Below, one piece after another: positions 1 through 12,300 of a DNA stretch of 64,000 nucleotides. The stretch spans positions 15,184,001 to 15,248,000 of the forward strand of contig NC_132971.1 in the NCBI RefSeq assembly GCF_047496725.1. Reading direction: 5' to 3'. The translations under genes were made by a program, and so were the position numbers. Numbering within the stretch: position 1 is the first letter of the stretch; each line of letters opens with the position of its first letter. Origin of the DNA: Anoplolepis gracilipes (lineage: Eukaryota > Arthropoda > Insecta > Hymenoptera > Formicidae). The notes beneath the pieces are model-generated. The model made no database searches. It worked only from the letters and a program-made list of their open reading frames with translations, and was not told where the DNA came from.

Positions 1-3000
1 AATTCTATGGATACTGAGAGAATTGTCTTTTAAAAATATAAAGCAGTTTTCTTAAATTTTAGTCAGAGTTTTCGAAGAGAATAATCTCTTAAAAGTATTA
101 GATGTGAAAAATATTAAATACAGAATAAAAAAATATAAAAAAATATAATAGTATAAAATCTGTGCAAGACTGTATTTCACTGTTGTATTTCAATGCTTCA
201 AGTTTTAGAATTGCTTTTTTTATTGAATATTAAGCTCTGGAATATAGATTGTTCCTTTATTTTATTATTCAAGATTATTTACCATTCTCTGAATATGTAT
301 ATGTATATGAATTAGCAAAATATATTCTTTTAGCCATCATATATCCGTAAGATAGAAATGTCGAATGCGATAAGGTGACAAGAATGGGAATTAAGATTGC
401 TCGGATTATTGGAACAGTCAACAATCATATTTCCACAGTAATCTTAACTCGCCCTCGACAAAGATAACAGAGATTGAAAAGCCGCCGAAACCACACCTTA
501 TTACGGTCTTATACTTTTTAGATGATTTTATGCTATGACAGTTTTACGTTCAAATAATTGTAAAAAGAGTCTAAAAACAATTCATTTTCGCCTTACATTG
601 ATTTCAACCCAATTCAGATTTGTCTATATACGCCGCAGAAATAACACGATTGTGTAAATACAGATATTATATATCAGTCTGGATTTTAGCGTGAGGTACG
701 GTGTAGATACACACGACGCAAGTTCGACATGTCGCGAAATGCAGCACGCGACGAGGAGTACAAGATGAATAATACGCGTTCGCGCGACCCACGTCACTAC
801 GAGAGAACAATTTAATCGAGTCTAAAAATACTTCAATGATCCGCGATTTAGCTTTGGTGGTGCAAACAATGCAATTGTTTGTTAATCGACGGTGGTATGC
901 ATGACGATACCGTGTGGGCGAAAGCAACGCGTTAGGAAGAGGAATATATACACATTAGTGAAAGTGTATGTAAATAATGGTAATTATTAAACGCATTGAT
1001 ACAACACAATGTATTATGTACATGACAACCATTTATTAACAATTATTTGTTATGGAAAATATAAAAAAATAAAGATCCGTGTCGCAGAAATATGACAGAA
1101 AGAGGACGAGAGCATTGACAGTAGTAAAATGCTTACTTTTTTTATTACGAGCATATTTTTCCTGTTTCCATTTTACCGCGAAGGTCGTGGTAATTTTCTA
1201 GTGAATCATTTTTCTGATATTAAAATAAAGTGAAAACTATAAGAAGTGGGATCTAATGACGGCCTCGCGAGACACTCTCGGTTTTTCTTCCTGAACCATT
1301 TCTTACACAAGAAATCCTTGACACGCGTCACGTTTACTCGTTTAACGTCAGACTTATCGCACCGTATCTAATTGGCTGTATGCTATTCGCGACTTATTTG
1401 CATATATGTGTATATCTTTCTTTCTCGAATGCGATCACTCGATGGCCATCTGTACTATACTAAACGAATCGATTTTTAACGCACGGAATATATTGCTGTT
1501 TGCCCTTGAACGGGAACGAAAACATTATCGAAATGAATATTAAAGTGAATATATACATTAAATTATATGTATTAAATGCGATAAAAATTATACATTGAAA
1601 CGTGCGAAATTTACATGAATTTTTAATAAATTACTATTATATTACTTATATATAAATTATTATTCAAAACAGAACATATTAAATTTATTAATTGCGTTTT
1701 GTTCTGTTAAACATTAAATTTTCGTATTATTTTTCAAAAGTATGAAAGATAAATATCGAATCAACATTTCGTTAAAGAAGCTATCTGCGTGTATTAAGTT
1801 TTTTTTATGTAATTTAGGGCATCCATACCCTGTTAGGTAAAAGCAGGGAATCGGCGTCATTATAGCAGTTGTGTAGTAGTCGCGTCCGCATATCTGAGAT
1901 TCCAAATTAACCTGACACGCACAGCTAGTACGCATTCGTAAGTCCATGCAATCCGTGTATACGTGTGAGAGCGTGCATACGCATTATATAATAACGAGGA
2001 CACACATCTCCGTATCCGTTTCAAGTGCATGTGAAAACCAGCGTTCTCCGCCTGCACGTTCTTTTTATGTTTTCATACTCGGCCTCTCATCGCTTGTACA
2101 GAGAGATGACTGACGAGCGTAATGATCGTGCAAAATTATATGACAAACAGATGTTTCTCGTAATGCGTCATAAATGCGACAGTCATCATATAGTTATACA
2201 AGAGTCGCCCAACTAAATCCTGCAAAATCTGATACTAAAAGCTAAAAAAGATTTTAGAGCTTCATTTCATTGATAATATCTATACCTTGATTTCCAAAGA
2301 ATAAATGTCTAGTTGTAAAAGATTATTTATCCGTACAAAATATATCCACATACATGTGTTTTATATATATATATATATATATGTTATATAGGAAGCGTAT
2401 ATATTTATTTTTTAAACATAGAGTGCAATTAGTAAAATAAAAAAATAAAACGTATGAGTTAAAAAAATATTCATCAAATTTTATTGCCAATATTTACGTA
2501 AATAATGCCTGTAAAACTATTAGCGATTCACTCGCGCGTTATTGTGGGCTATAAACACGCGGTCAATCGCCGGCAAACACATGCTTGAGCAACAAGTAAA
2601 ACGATGCGTTTCCGCCATATATACATACCCGATGCGCGCATCGTAAGAAAACTCGATCCAACGGGGACTTGGAGTCTTGGGCCTTGGAGGTCCTTTCTTT
2701 GCACCATGCTTGTCCCATTTTTCTTTTCTTTTTCTACCTTATACGCCGATCCTTTTCTAGTCAAGTCGCTCGTACGGCGTGTACGAGCAGTAGTTCCTCC
2801 TTTACCGATAAATCCGAATAATGTAGGCCATCTTCAAACCCGTTCTTCGTGACCTGCCGCAACCGGTGTGTCTTCTGTGATCGCTTCTCGTCCGGATCCT
2901 CGAATGTAAAAGAGAGATCGGTGCGGGACTCACGAGGCCCGGCACTGATTGTGAGAGGTAAAAAGATGTTAAGACGTATGCGTCGTCTTTCCGATGGAGT

Positions 3001-3690
3001 GATCTCTTCTCGCTGTTCTGAAAGGCAAGGAAATTTTCCGTTGACATTCTAATCTTCGTTTATTTCTTAATATAGGTAGTGCTATTATGCCAATTGTTTG
3101 TAGGCGCATTTAAATTTTCCACTATTAATTTTTATTATTGGGAATTTAGATTTAAAAAAACAACAGTGAAAATATTTTTACATAGTTTTAAAAAACATGA
3201 GATTTATAACTCTTTTTTGTTTTGAAAATATAATAAAAATGATGTAAAATTTAGAGACGTAATTTAATCTAATATTTCCATATGAAATTGATTAATATTA
3301 AATAATCCAAAAAGAGTTTATTTACTATTTTAATAGAGAGATATATATTTGAATTATTTCATCTAGAAGAGATTTATTTCAAATATAAAGAATAAATGAA
3401 TACCTATAGATATATTTTTTAAAAAGATAAATTTTTATATGAAATTGATTATTTGTTATATATGATGACAAACTTAAATCGTTGCATTAAATATTTAAAA
3501 GTATCTAAAACAAATTATTCATTCATAATTTAATCTATCTTTTTAAGAACTTGAGAGTAATAAAGTGCATGATGAAGTAAAATTTCAAACTATTAATTTC
3601 TTATATGATTGAAAAAAATGATTAAATGTATTGTTGAATCGAGCTGTTGAATTTTAGAATTAAAAATATAAATCTACAATAGACGGGACA
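1..3690. other. Gene-poor AT-rich stretch with CpG-rich patches
   Basis: I see no exon here that I can defend. CpG-rich patches at about 660-930, 1850-2110 and 2560-3050 stand out from the AT-rich background. They carry only short open frames without a convincing coding pattern, so they are more likely regulatory DNA or untranslated exons. A short TA repeat lies near 2360-2381. If the first exons at 4.6-4.9 kb belong to a leftward gene, this stretch would be its first intron. Confidence 0.4.
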
Positions 3691-4561
3691 TTTACGACGA
3701 CCTGCTCTTTCCATGAATGGACGTACGACGAATCGCGTATATTGTGTTGGCATTGAAGCATTATAGACACTCACAGGGTACGCCTTCTTACAATGCGTCA
3801 TGTGCGCTTAAAACTCGCTTACGCGCGCGTTTGCCTTCGAACATGTCGCGCCTGAATAAGCGCGTTAAGAATCCACACGAAAATCACGAAAAAAAAAGGA
3901 AGGAAACGGTTCATTGCACTTTCTAAACTACAGCCAATGGCGCGTGAAACACCTGCATCTGTTCAAACAATCACGGCCGCGTGCGACTGTTGCGGAAGGT
4001 ACAAGAAAAATGCGAGAGAGCATTGACAGACTCGATGACAGCCGTGTCATTATTTTCCACAATAAGATCAAATAGTCCGAAGGACGTCTATATGTAATAT
4101 CTGAAAAATTAACATATCATTTAGAAGCATCTTTACGGACGCTTTTTAAAAACATCGTGTCTCTTGTACAAGTTCTGTGCGCATCAACGTACCTCTTCTT
4201 TTCGAAAGCAAGTTTCCGTGATTATTCAAGCACACAAATCTCTCAGAAGGACCAATCTCTCGTCGGTGACTATGACGGATCACCTAACACGAACACGACC
4301 GATGTTAATAGTGACGGAGCACTCGCGGCGAACGGGCAAACGGGCGCGGCAGCCGCGGCTGCGGACACGCGGCTGGAGAACAACTGGCTGGTATCGCGTT
4401 GGTACCGGTCGGTTGGACTCGCGGCACTGTTGGCACACCGTAGAGCACACTCTGGAGCATACGTCGGGCTGCGAAGCAGCACCGAACAACGAGCAACACG
4501 AAGCGCCACAGCCTCGACTTTCAAACCGCAGCCTCCGCTCTTAAGATAGGACCTATCTCAC

Positions 4562-4615
4562 CTCGAGGAGATCGGCGGCTCTTCTTCTTCCACCTCCTCT
4601 ACACCTTTCCTTCAT
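4562..4615 (-). CDS. Candidate first coding exon of a leftward gene
   Basis: On the minus strand an ATG at 4615 opens 18 codons, starting MKERCRGGG and ending DLLE, that run without a stop to a GTGAGA donor just after 4562 (phase 0). The exon is CpG-rich and sits downstream, in transcript sense, of a large CT repeat and of another first-exon candidate at 4771-4940. I cannot identify a downstream exon inside the window, so the gene would continue beyond position 1 or through small exons I cannot recognise. It could equally be untranslated leader sequence. Function unknown. Confidence 0.3.
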
Positions 4616-4674
4616 CCTTGGCGTTCTCCGTTTCGTGCTGAGAACGCGCTCTCTTCCTCCTCTTTTTATCTCTT

Positions 4675-4679
<5 letters not shown>

Positions 4680-4729
<50 letters not shown>
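4680..4729. repeat. (CT)n microsatellite
   Basis: About 25 uninterrupted CT units lie between two leftward first-exon candidates. Read on the minus strand this is a GA tract within a 5' leader or promoter region. Confidence 0.95.
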
Positions 4730-4735
<6 letters not shown>

Positions 4736-4770
4736 TTTATATCTCTTTCTTTCTGCGAGTAGTTACTTAC

Positions 4771-4940
4771 CTTTACGAGAAGAATTTCTGATCTCCTCCA
4801 GTCTCTCGCGAGTACGGTTTCCCGCGTCCAGATGCACTTGGGATTCCACGGCTTCCTTTTTTCTTCCACTGTCTCGTGATACTCTCGACAATCGGCGTTT
4901 CTTTCTCTACCGTCTTGTTCTTTGTCTCATCTCGGGACAT
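4771..4940 (-). other. Candidate 5' leader exon with a 55-codon upstream ORF
   Basis: On the minus strand a GC-rich segment ends in a strong GTAAGT donor immediately after 4771. It contains an ATG at 4940 opening a 55-codon frame, starting MSRDETKNK and rich in Lys and Glu, whose stop codon at 4775-4773 lies just two bases before the donor. A frame that closes right before a splice site looks like an upstream ORF in a leader exon, not the main protein. It probably belongs to the same leftward transcription unit as 4562-4615. No product is recognised. Confidence 0.35.
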
Positions 4941-4949
4941 TGTTTCTCT

Positions 4950-5690
4950 CTCTGTTCCGTTCGTGTTTTGCCTCGCGGGAGCTTTGCGTTCGCGAGAAAT
5001 TTTACACTTAACTTGATGTATTCAGAATTATATCCGCTTTTGCTGCACGTGATTTTATATATATGTACATATTAATCAATCATATGAATTACTCAGGAAA
5101 ATACGGAATCTATTATCCGATAGACTTCTTTAATCATGAAAGCGAGGAAGATTAGCTCAGGTCTTGTATAAAATTTATAAAAGAGAGATGATAAATTTAT
5201 CGAATTTATTAATACAAAAATATACAGAAATTAATATATACATAATTAAATATGCTTCTTGTGCTTATAAATATTTTAGTGCGGAAAAGAGATGTATTAT
5301 GTATGACTGCGAATTTGCTTGCATAAATGGTTGCATTTGTACAGGTGCTTCTAATTATACATATATGCTAATATGTAAGCATATATGTAAGTATATATAT
5401 ATATATGTATTTATTAAAAGAGTTTAGAAGAGATAATACATTCTGCATCTATGCATCATATCTTTAAATTTCTTATTGTTAGATATCATTACAATGTAAA
5501 CATGAAAAGACTTAAATATTTCATATATTCATCATACATTTTAAACCAATTTTAAGAGTCAAAGACATCTAAATAAAAGCAACTCCCTCTTTCTCTAGTG
5601 ATTGATAAAGCAACCATTAGTGCTTTGTAAATTTAACTATCAGATATATAAAATCATTTAATCATTCGTGTAATCATCCATTTTCCTACA
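4950..5690. other. Intergenic DNA, no gene seen
   Basis: The promoter-side flank of the leftward first exons grades from moderate GC into AT-rich DNA. The 87-codon open frame at 5164-5427 is Tyr/Ile/Lys-rich, with the composition of AT-rich noncoding DNA, and has no splice context. Confidence 0.4.
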
Positions 5691-5691
5691 G

Positions 5692-7133
5692 ACCATTAAG
5701 AAAACGAACTGTCCCATTCTCGAAAATTGAGGACCTCATTTACTTCTTCGTAATCTTTTCCAAGCTGTAAAAATATTTATGCGTTCTAATAGAAGCTCAG
5801 TTTATCTTTCAGCTTCGTACATTGTGCATTTCGTGATCATGAGATTAGAGAAGCAGTGTTTCGATCAAGCTTACATAACTGCGACAAATTGACAATGACG
5901 AATTGTCTTTTGACGATGTTACATCTGCCAATGGCCTCGAGTATATGTATTCGGTGTAAATTTTGACTCGGACGAGAAAGCTGCTTGAGAAGAAACATGC
6001 ATAATTCCGCGATGGCATCAACCGATCTATATATTGTATAATGATCAAAAAGTTATGTCACACTGAGAAAAAATTTAAAACAAAATACAAACATCCAAAG
6101 GCAAAGCGTAGCGAGATTGGCGAGTCCGCTCAAATGAAACCAAGTAAATTTGAGATAGGCGAAACGAAAGAAAATGAGCTGGAGAGAATTGTTAGCAACA
6201 TTATCGACACATTTATTGCAGCTCGAACTTTCGGATTTGATAATCAATGACGAATTGACGGATCTCTGCACCGGAGTTGGATGACGAATAACAACGGCGA
6301 TTTACCAGACGAGACAGGCACTTAATCGAGTCGATTCTTGAACATTTAAACGCTAAATTGACGATACACATTACGACGATAGGAGTCTTGGATTCGCCGG
6401 TGACCGCCACTTTGGTGCAAGGATGTTTGTCCGACATTGGGCTGTTCCAGCGCACGAGCTATCAAGCGAATACATCAGAGATCGTTAAGCTTGTAACAGA
6501 AGAGTTAATTCGTAATGAATCGCACGGGACACAACAACCGACAATTGCACTCTATAAATCTATGGATTTCTTGCAAGATTCTGTCTTCGGAAATTGCATT
6601 CGCTCGTTGTCAAACATAATTTGTCTCAAGCAAGCAACGCCCGTTCTTAATATGCAATTTGTTGCCATACCATTAATTTCAATGTAAAAAATATTCATCG
6701 AAAGCTCTTTATAGATCTCTTGTTGTCAGAGAGATCTAATCTAATCTGATAAATCTTCAAAGGAACAATCCTATCGATCTGAGGGGACGGAAGACGGAGA
6801 ATTCGCGCAATCGGAAAAGAGATATCTAAAGCATTCTACAAATTCAGAGCTGGAAAATTCTTGTGATCAAGTAAACAAGTACGATATTATTGATTTTCTG
6901 TTCGATTCGCTAGACGAAAATGCCGAAATAATTGCTAAAAGTTTGCTTCTGATATCTTTTCGAACTTCATACGAAACTAAACAAAATTAAAAATTGAACA
7001 ATTGATCAAATTCATTGTCGATCGAAAAATCAATACAACAGCGCTCGCGTTGAAAAATGATTCAAAAATTGATGCCACTAAATCTGAGAATAACGTGACA
7101 CCACTTCAAACAAAAATATCTGAAAAAACATGA
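5692..7133 (+). pseudogene. Decayed protein-coding locus, family not recognised
   Basis: Plus-strand translation gives coding-like blocks in alternating frames, broken by frameshifts and stops. One block follows a good acceptor (TTTTCCTACAG at 5691) and another follows TTATCTTTCAG at 5812. Further blocks run at 6041-6250 (Lys/Glu-rich), about 6304-6687 (the longest, over 120 codons, including LNAKLTIHITTIGVLD), about 6784-6988, and then, after a one-base shift, 6985-7133, ending at a TGA. Within blocks the amino-acid composition is balanced and unlike the surrounding AT-rich DNA. The repeated need to change frame with no intron signals in between (for example at about 6985) argues for a pseudogene or ancient duplicated fragment over a live gene. 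I do not recognise the family. Sequencing errors could explain one break but hardly all of them. Confidence 0.4.
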
Positions 7134-8581
7134 ACGTATATTCATAGAACAAAAGACCGTAGTTTTCAATAAATCAAAATTATACATATTTAAAAGGAAG
7201 AAGGAAAAAACTGAAAACTATAATTGAACACACAAATGTGAATATATGTATATCAGACTTTATTATTCCACTGGGAAGATCACTAAAACATAAATTTTTA
7301 ATCCTTATAACCTGTATAATTAATATTTTTTATAGTATATTAATTATTAATAAAATTATATTAATAATTTAATTATTATATTAATAATATTTTTGTAATG
7401 GTAATACTTCTCTTATTAAAGTAATTGTTTTTATTTGACATATTATATTTTATTACTTTACGATATATTATATTTCTATTACTTTGTAAAGTTAGTTGTA
7501 ACCAAACGAATGATAAATGTGCATTAGATAGCAAAAGGTCAAGTTCAGTTTTAATTCGACCGTTTTTGCAATTTAATAGTTAAATCTGTTTATATTATGT
7601 ATCTTTTTCAGATGAAAAGTTAAACGGAAAGAAAATACTTTAATCGTAAACGTAGCAACATAGCGCTGAAATTCTTCTAAAGTTTAAGTTCATAAGTTCG
7701 AATGATTCATCTAGCTATCAACATCTTTCAGCTATTTATTACCAATAAAAATGTCTGGCGTATATTTAAAGAAATCTGACTTTTATTGTTAAAGTTACAC
7801 ATATGTAAACGATAAAACAGTAAAATTATCTTAACACGTATAGATATATGTAAGTATTTTAAAATAATATATTGATTGCGAAGAATCTTTTTCTTTAATT
7901 TAACATACTGATTACAATGTATCACTTTCACAATAAAGACATTTAAATGTAAATGAGAGAATATATATTTAAAATATTTGAAATTGAATCTTTTTTATTT
8001 TTATACAAAAAATCTTATTCTTACAGTATTTCTGTTAATATTATAGTTACTATATGATTATTAATCTGATTAATCTATTTTAATTACAAATCAAAATTAA
8101 TATTGAAAAAAAATAATAATAATCTTTTACCTAGCTGCATATTTTGTTCAAAATTTCTGCCACGATGTTTTATGTAACAGCGATTTTCTTAGCACGCGTA
8201 TGTCATTTATAATGACGACACTCGCGCTCGTAAAAATCAAAGGTGCACCATAAGGTAGCCCACGTTTCGTTTATTGCGCATCGTTGGTCATTCTCGCCTT
8301 CATCGACTTGTGAACGTAAATGGCCTTATATTTTTCAGAACTATTCGATGTATGTTCCCGCCGGATCTTCGTGACGCTCCCCACAGATCATACTTTGGTC
8401 GATTTTCCTTTTCCAATCTTTCTCGTCACACACAGGCTTTTTGATGCTTCATCATGTTCTGATATTACTTTGAAATATGTAGTACGCAAACTCATTCTTT
8501 TCTAACCATCATTTTCAGTAATGTTATTTAAGGAAATTGGAAAAAAAACGTTCTTAGGACACAATGAGTAGTTTTATTTGG

Positions 8582-8661
<80 letters not shown>

Positions 8662-9314
8662 TATTTTATATGTTCCTTTTTCATATTTTATTAATCCAAT
8701 ATATGTATAAAGAAGCAAACAATAATTATGTAGAGATATATTTTTCATATTTAAAAAAAATTTTTAATATATTGATTGTCAAGAGCCACAATTTTATTTT
8801 AATTATAAGAATAATTATAATTTATCAGTAATAAAATACCATGTAATGCTCTTTATTTTTATTAGCAGTATTAATTGAAGTTATACATAGATAACGATTA
8901 AAAGGCGACGTCAACATACCAATCACATTATTGCTATATGATATTATTTATTTATTACTTCTTACAATCTATTGCCAAAAGTAATTGATTATTACTTATT
9001 ACTAAAGCAGTTTTTATTGTCATTTCCAACTTACTATGCAGTCTTCTATTAGATTGAATGACCAATTATTCTTTCTATTAACTTTTACAATCTCTGTAAA
9101 ACATATGCGTTTTTTAATTTGTATTATAAGTATACTAGAATGCGAGTTTATATTTCATGCGTTTTTTTCTGACGCATTTATATTAATAGACTTGTCTCTC
9201 CTGTTTAAAGATAAGAACTTTACGAAACATAATAAATGTCCTTTTTGTTTAATATCACCAGATAGAACTAATGGCAGCAAGTCGATTGACTCACTCAAAA
9301 ATATATGTCATAAA
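7134..9314. other. AT-rich intergenic DNA
   Basis: Mostly AT-rich. A slightly GC-richer patch at about 8160-8500 contains a 61-codon frame without support. The open frame at 9036-9329 on the plus strand overlaps the 3' end of the minus-strand gene that stops at 9315 and is rejected. The stretch probably includes that gene's 3' untranslated region and polyadenylation site. Confidence 0.4.
8582..8662. repeat. (TA)n(TG)n(TA)n compound microsatellite
   Basis: A TA tract is interrupted by about seven TG units and then resumes. The open frames over it are low-complexity artefacts. Confidence 0.95.
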
Positions 9315-12300
9315 TCATACGGACTTTGATACTATTCGAGTTTGAGTAGAAAAATTAAACATTGGAAATTCATATCCTTTTGAAAAGTCATCTATCACAA
9401 AGGGATAAAGCTGTTGAATCTCGCTTTTCTTGTTGGCAAAATCTTCATCGGTGCACTGAGGCAAAATAAACGGCAGTCTGCAAAATAGATAAGCAAAAAT
9501 TTATTTAATATAATATAATTTATATTGTGTTATTACTGCTTCTCTCTCGCGTTATCATAAAAAACATAATTATTTACAAAGACTGATTTATTTATTCCGC
9601 TATATTCTTAATCTTACCTTGACGGTACGCATCTTTGTATTTCATATATTATAGTATTTATACTCTTATCCGTTGAAAGACGCGGTGAATGTGCATAGAA
9701 TATTTTATTATTCCTCGATAGCTCACGCCTCTTTCCGTCTAACAATGTATGTTTCAGATTCTGAAGATCTTTGGTTTTATCATAACTGAAATTAAAATTT
9801 TACATTGGATATAGATATGTTATTAAAAAAAAACGAGCGAAAATTTCTTTCAATTATAAATTCTGTTAAAAATTAAAGTTTTCTCATAGCAAACGGAATA
9901 TGAGGGAAATGTTTATTTGAAATTATTATTTTTTAATATTATCAATTTTTTTATTTATTTATATGATTCATTATTAATTTTGAATATTAATAACTAACCC
10001 TCGATAGCAATATAAGATTCTAAAATTTTTGCTTATTAGCGAAAAGTCAAACTATATTTATAATTTATGATATAGAAAATTTTTTCATACATTTAGCAAT
10101 TAATGTATTTTTGAAAATTAATTCTGAAACTTAACTTAGAAGAATGTAATAAGGTTATTTCTTTGAAGATGTTGATTGGTGTTATTTCTTTAAAGATTTG
10201 TCAGATATTTCTCTTACCTAGTGAATTTACATGCTTCCAGAGTCGGTGGTATATATACACATGTATAAAGTGTAACTGATGCATCTGCATCATTTATCGG
10301 AATATTTGCGCTTTTTTTCATTATATTATCTTTGACAATCTCTTCGTTGTCATCGATGATTGGATACGCATTATTAACAAATAACTTCAAAGTAAAGAGA
10401 AATAAAAACGATTCCAACGAAATGCTCTTCATGGTTAGGTCAAAAATCCTCAGCTGCGTAAATACACGTTGCAATACTGAAAAATTGTATAAAATATTTT
10501 ACCATGATTTATTACAAATGGAGTTTTATGGAATTTCGCAATATATAAATTGCTTGTAACAACGGATTTAATATTAATGGATAAAATCCTATCGTATCAC
10601 TCTCCAGTTGACCCTAATAAATAATCTGCAATATGCACATATTTCCAGTTAATGCGTAGCTGTTGTTATCTATATAATTTGTAATCGCTGTTCATTACAA
10701 AAGAGATGTTGAAGAGCATCCATGTAAAATTCATCTCGAATATTCGTCCAGGACGCGATTGTATGTCACGTAACTCATCGAGTATAATAAATACACTTAT
10801 TGCATTTTGCAATGAATTATTAATTCCGGCAATTAAACTGCTGCACGTCGACGCATCGCGTCCCCGCGATTAAAATGAAAGTATGCTGAACGATGCTGAC
10901 TCGAACAATGTAATAACAGCAAAGTGTTGGAATAGAAATAGAACTGTTAACAATGATAAAATGTCCATTATCTCGTAGCACCAAAGTACTGCCCAACAAG
11001 AATCGATTTCAAGGAAATGTACGGAAAACAAAGTAATCCATCGTCTAGCGATTAAAAAACGCCAAAGTTTTACACGGAAAAAGAGACATCCTTTCTCTCC
11101 AATTTTTCATTTACATGCTGTGTGGGTTCTCTTTTATTACTTCTTATTATTTTTTTATATTATACAATCGAAAACTATTATTGCAAACTATACACTGGAA
11201 GACAACGAGATTGTGTTCAACAAAAATTGTAATTTTATGGACGGATATTATTGTAAGTGCTAAAGATTTCTTTAAACGCATTTAAAAGGATGTACATTTC
11301 GATACGTTTTAGAACGTTATTAAATTTATCTTTAAGTAAATAATGCCGTTTACTCATGTAAATCATAGGATAAAAATTTAAAAATTTATATTTTATACGA
11401 TTATTTATACTTTTAAGAAGCTAACAGTAGAGTCTAAAATATTAAGAATAAATAAAAAATGCAAGAAAAATACATGTCAAATACAATCATATTATAGAAA
11501 TATATGCTAATAATCTTAAATTTTCCAATAATTCACCGATTATCAAAATTACAATCTGTGTCGAAACTATATTATAAATTTGAATGTTCGTTCTGCTTGT
11601 TAACTCTATGCATATATATGCATGCTATAATGTCAATAGATATAATGACTCGTATCAGAAGAGACACCGGAATAAAAATAGCGAAAATAAATGACATCTA
11701 GAGGGAGAAAAGGGTAATGATCAATAACGGTATTGTTCCATCGCGCTAATAAACAAATAGAGCACAATCATTCTATAATATTATATAATATTAACTAGTC
11801 AACTGTTCTTACAACCTTGCTTCCTACATTTACATGACGACTGCCATCGTCATGGAAAAATTTTTTCTACGATAATCTATCAGGCCAATCTCATAAATTC
11901 TACACAGAAAGAAAAAATATTCTTATTTTGACGATACCTTTAGTTTCAAAATGAAAATCTCGAAATGAGATTACATTGTGTTAAATAAAGAAAATTTACT
12001 TGAATGAAGACATTTTATATAGTTAAACCAAGTAAAATATATTTTTGTTATTTAAGAATAATTTTGTTGAATATAGAAAGGAAAAAATGTTGGATAGAAA
12101 ATAATACATGTTCAAATCAAAGATTATAATTTGCTTAGAGTCAAAATAATTATTGTATTCTTGAAATGACAATTATAGTCTTGAAATAAAACTATAATAT
12201 TGTTGAATTTTAAGATTTTTAAATTCTTCTAAGAAGATTATAAATTGTTGCGTACATATGGAACAATCAATGCGTTCATATGAGTATACAAATTTTGATT

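Noticed and set aside
4157..4549. 130-codon plus-strand open frame with a poly-Ala run and overlapping long frames in other phases
   Set aside because: The sequence is CpG-rich and open in several frames on both strands at once, which is what GC-rich noncoding DNA gives. No homology or splice context is recognised, and leftward first-exon signals lie next to it.
8554..8831. Open frames on both strands over TA/TG repeats
   Set aside because: Low-complexity translations (Tyr-Ile-Tyr-Ile) of a microsatellite.
9036..9329. 97-codon plus-strand frame
   Set aside because: It overlaps the last exon and 3' flank of the well-spliced minus-strand secreted-protein gene and has an AT-driven composition.
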